Below, one piece after another: positions 61,541 to 64,000 of a stretch of 64,000 nucleotides of DNA. Origin of the DNA: Plantago major (Eukaryota > Streptophyta > Magnoliopsida > Lamiales > Plantaginaceae). How positions within the stretch are numbered: position 1 is the stretch's first letter; every line of letters begins with the position of its first letter. Both the position numbers and the translations under genes were made by a program. A model generated the notes under the pieces. That model saw only the letters and a list, made by a program, of their open reading frames with translations. It was not told the origin of the DNA and did not search any database. The stretch covers positions 86,752,414-86,816,413 of the forward strand of contig CM048839.1 in assembly GCA_026545765.1 (NCBI GenBank), in the 5' to 3' direction.

Positions 61541-62340
61541 ATGAATCCCGATCGTTCATGGATGTACTGTCGTACTGTTGATGGCAAAATTCAATCTAGT
61601 TTTGTGGAAGGGGTTAAAGCCTACATCGCATTTACGATGACACATCCAGCTTTTGTACGTAAAGGGGGGTTTGATAAAGTGCCTTTGCAAATTGAAAAAA
61701 TGCAGAAACAAGCAATATTTGACTCCTACAGCGGTAATCGAGCACTTGAAACGTAATGGATTCCTGCCTGAGTATGAGGTATGGAATCATCATGGTGAGG
61801 AAGAAACACCGTCCATGACATATGAGCAATTTAGGCAGCGTGGAAGGAAGAGAAAAAATGAGCAACTTGGGGGGTCAAAGTACATCTAAATCTCATGTTT
61901 TTCATGTCCGGGCCGAAGAAATGGCGTTTAATGTTGCCGGGGCAGAGTTTATGGACACTAGTACCACTGGAACTGAGGGTGATGTGGAGGAGCCACCGAA
62001 TCCGAGGATCAGACATTCTTTGACTTGTTGGAATTAGCGAAGAAGTCGATTTATCCGGGGTGTGAGAAAATGACTGAGTTGTCTTTGTTGTCTCGGCTAA
62101 TGAGTTGTAAGGCCGAGGGTGGCCAATCTGAAGTGAGCTTCAATAACACCGTAAAACTGTTGTCGGACTGTGTCCCTGAACCAAACCTAGTACCCACCAA
62201 CTTTTACCAAGTGAAGAAAAAGATGCGGGGGTTGGGGTTGCCTGTGGTAACCATAGACTGTTGTCCGGATATGTCCATGATCTATTGGGGGGGGGGGGGG
62301 GGAGGATGTAGATCTACTGAAGTGAAAGTTCTGTGGTAAG
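61541..62340 (+). pseudogene. CACTA transposase, N-terminal part
   Basis: ATG 61541 opens MNPDRSWMYCRTVDGKI, the transposase-associated domain found at the N-terminus of TNP2-type proteins. After a frameshift near 61685 comes CRNKQYLTPTAVIEHLKRNG with FLPEYEVWNHHGEE, which completes that domain. Another frameshift near 62020 leads to ELAKKSIYPGCEKMTELSLL and NFYQVKKKMRGLGLP. The part is cut at a run of 16 G at 62287-62302, followed by DNA that would continue the conserved region in another frame. Confidence 0.85.
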
Positions 62341-62343
62341 GAC

Positions 62344-64000
62344 CGCTACAAGCGTTACAAGGAGGGGGCTTCAAAGAAACGTCAGAAGAAAAATCTCCCA
62401 CATAAGAAAATGTGGTACTTCCCTCTAGCACCTCGTTTGAAGAGGTTGTACGCTTCAAGTGCTTGTGATGATAAAATGCGGTGGCACAAGGAGCGAGTAA
62501 TCCCGGAAGATGCAGAGGGTAGAATGGAGCATCCATCAGACTCACCGGCATGGAAAGAGTTTGACAAGACATATCCAGAGTTTGCAGCCGAGTCTAGAAA
62601 TGTACGATTGGGGCTCTGTACGGATGGTTTTAACCCGTTTGGAAGTGAACGGGCGTACTCTTGTTGGCCAGTGATGCTCACACCGTCCAACCTACCCCTC
62701 GGTGAGTGCATGAAGGAACCATTCATGTTCTTGACTATGTTGGTGCCTGGGCCAAAAGATCCAGGAATGACGTTGGATGTCTTCTTGCAACCCCTAATCA
62801 AGGAGCTGATTGAGCTGTGGGAGAGTGGTATCCCTGCATATGATGTGTCGACCAAGAAGAACTTTACCTTGAGAGCAGCACTACTTTGGACCGTGAGTCA
62901 CTTTGTTGCGTACTCCATGCTATCTGGAAGGAAAAATGCCGGGAAACATGCATGTCCACATTGTTTGGAGGACACTGATGCATTTAGACTGAAGGATAGC
63001 AGGAAGGAATCTTGGTTTGATTGTCATCGTAGGTTTCTACCAAGTAATCATTCGTTCAGGAAGAACAGGGATCGATTCTTGAAAAACAAAGTAGAAAAGA
63101 AAGGAGCCCCGAGACGACTTACTTGTGCACAAATTCTTGCAGAGATTGATAGGCTGGGTCTTATGAAAGTGACTGAACTTGGGTGGGAGAAGCATAACAA
63201 GAAAATTAGCAACAAATGTGGATGGAAGAAGAGAAGCATCTTCCGGGACTTGCCTTATTTGAGCAGTCTTCTTATACGTCAAAACCTAGATTTCATGCAC
63301 ATTGAGAAGAACGTATTCGAGAACTACTTCAACACAATTTGCAACATTCCCGGAAAAACAAAGGATAATGTCAAATCTAGAGCCGAGTTGGATACATGGT
63401 GTAAAAGGCTAGAGTTGACAAAGAGGAATGATGAAGGTAAGTGGCCCATGGCATGCTACACAATTGACAATGAATCTAGGTCAATACTGTTTGATTGGGT
63501 GAAGGCATTGAAGTTCCCCGTCAATTACGCCTCAAAATTGGAGCGGTGTGTGGATTTGAAGAAGACAAAGATGTTTTGGATGAAGAGCCACGACTGTCAT
63601 GTGTTCATGGAGAGGCTTATCCAGGTTGCATTTCGAGAATTGCTACCTAAACCTGTCTGGATCGCTATCACCGAGCTGAGCTTATTTTTCAAGAATTTAT
63701 GCACAAGGGTGGTTCACGATCAAGTGTTAGGAAATCTTGAAAGCAACATACCATTGATTCTATGCAAGCTCGGTGTTCATGGAGAGGCTTATCCAGGTTG
63801 CATTTCGAGAACTGCTACCTAAACCTGTCTGGATCGCTATCACCGAGCTGAGCTTATTTTTCAAGAATTTATGCACAAGGGTGGTTCACGATCAAGTGTT
63901 AGAAAATCTTGAAAGCAACATACCATTAATTCTATGCAAGCTCGAGTGTATCTTTCCACCGAGCTTCTTTGATTCTATGGGCACTTGCCGGTTCACCTTC
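62344..64000 (+). pseudogene. CACTA TNP2-type transposase, catalytic part (runs off the window)
   Basis: The frame 62410-63822 has MWYFPLAPRLKRLYASS, LCTDGFNPFGSERAYSCWPV, LTMLVPGPKDPGMTLDVFLQ, PLIKELIELWESGIPAYDVS, GKHACPHCLEDTDAF and LPYLSSLLIRQNLDFMHIEK. These are the Transposase_21 (TNP2) signatures, including the catalytic D of CTDGFNPFG. A 172-bp tandem duplication at 63601-63944 shifts the frame (172 is not a multiple of 3). After it KLECIFPPSFFDSM, the expected continuation, is seen. The gene continues beyond 64000. Confidence 0.92.
63601..63944. repeat. 172-bp tandem duplication in the transposase gene
   Basis: 63601-63772 and 63773-63944 are direct repeats with three single-base differences noted (for example gaattgc/gaactgc, attgattc/attaattc). 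The duplication disrupts the reading frame. Confidence 0.93.

Overview
The window is a repeat-rich stretch of a flowering-plant nuclear genome, most likely a eudicot. The evidence is plant-type retrotransposons, short GT-AG introns, an intron-containing ubiquitin-ribosomal protein eL40 gene, and CACTA, hAT and Harbinger-type DNA elements. No single-copy host gene that looks intact was found. Almost everything is mobile DNA, nested and duplicated, and most coding regions carry stops or frameshifts.

Layout. 1-7074 is the 3' internal part of a Ty3/gypsy element of the Tat type; it ends in an LTR (7075-8414) that contains a hAT-like insertion. 8415-11489 is flanking repeat DNA (called F here). 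At 11490 a second, near-complete Tat element begins: 5' LTR, gag, protease, RT, two RNase H domains, integrase, a long 3' region, then a 3' LTR (41581-42952). Its 5' LTR is split by a 15.3-kb Ty1/copia element of the SIRE type on the minus strand (11788-27072), flanked by the 5-bp target duplication ccttt. After the 3' LTR the F sequence appears again (42953-48505), now interrupted by a 5'-truncated LINE (43636-45794). So 1-11489 and about 34668-48505 are two copies of one segment.

From 49206 to 60157 lies a large inverted repeat: arms 49206-52083 and 57280-60157, about 2.88 kb each, with a 5.2-kb spacer. Each arm carries a broken ubiquitin-eL40 gene and a CACTA terminus. The spacer holds a Harbinger-type MITE, AT-rich DNA, microsatellites and a third, inverted piece of F. 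From about 60280 to the window end are CACTA subterminal repeats and a degenerate TNP2-type transposase gene.

Three points stand out. First, the SIRE-type copia element has, downstream of pol, a large extra gene whose middle is a run of short exons separated by five canonical introns of 77-81 bp. All exon junctions are phase 0, and the introns lie on the element's sense strand. Second, the Tat element carries an antisense gene with a Transposase_28-like domain, at least three coding-region introns and a plausible promoter of its own, present in both copies. Third, a CACTA terminus lies just upstream of the ubiquitin-eL40 gene in both arms, which suggests gene capture by a CACTA element followed by inverted duplication; the two gene copies are disabled by different mutations.
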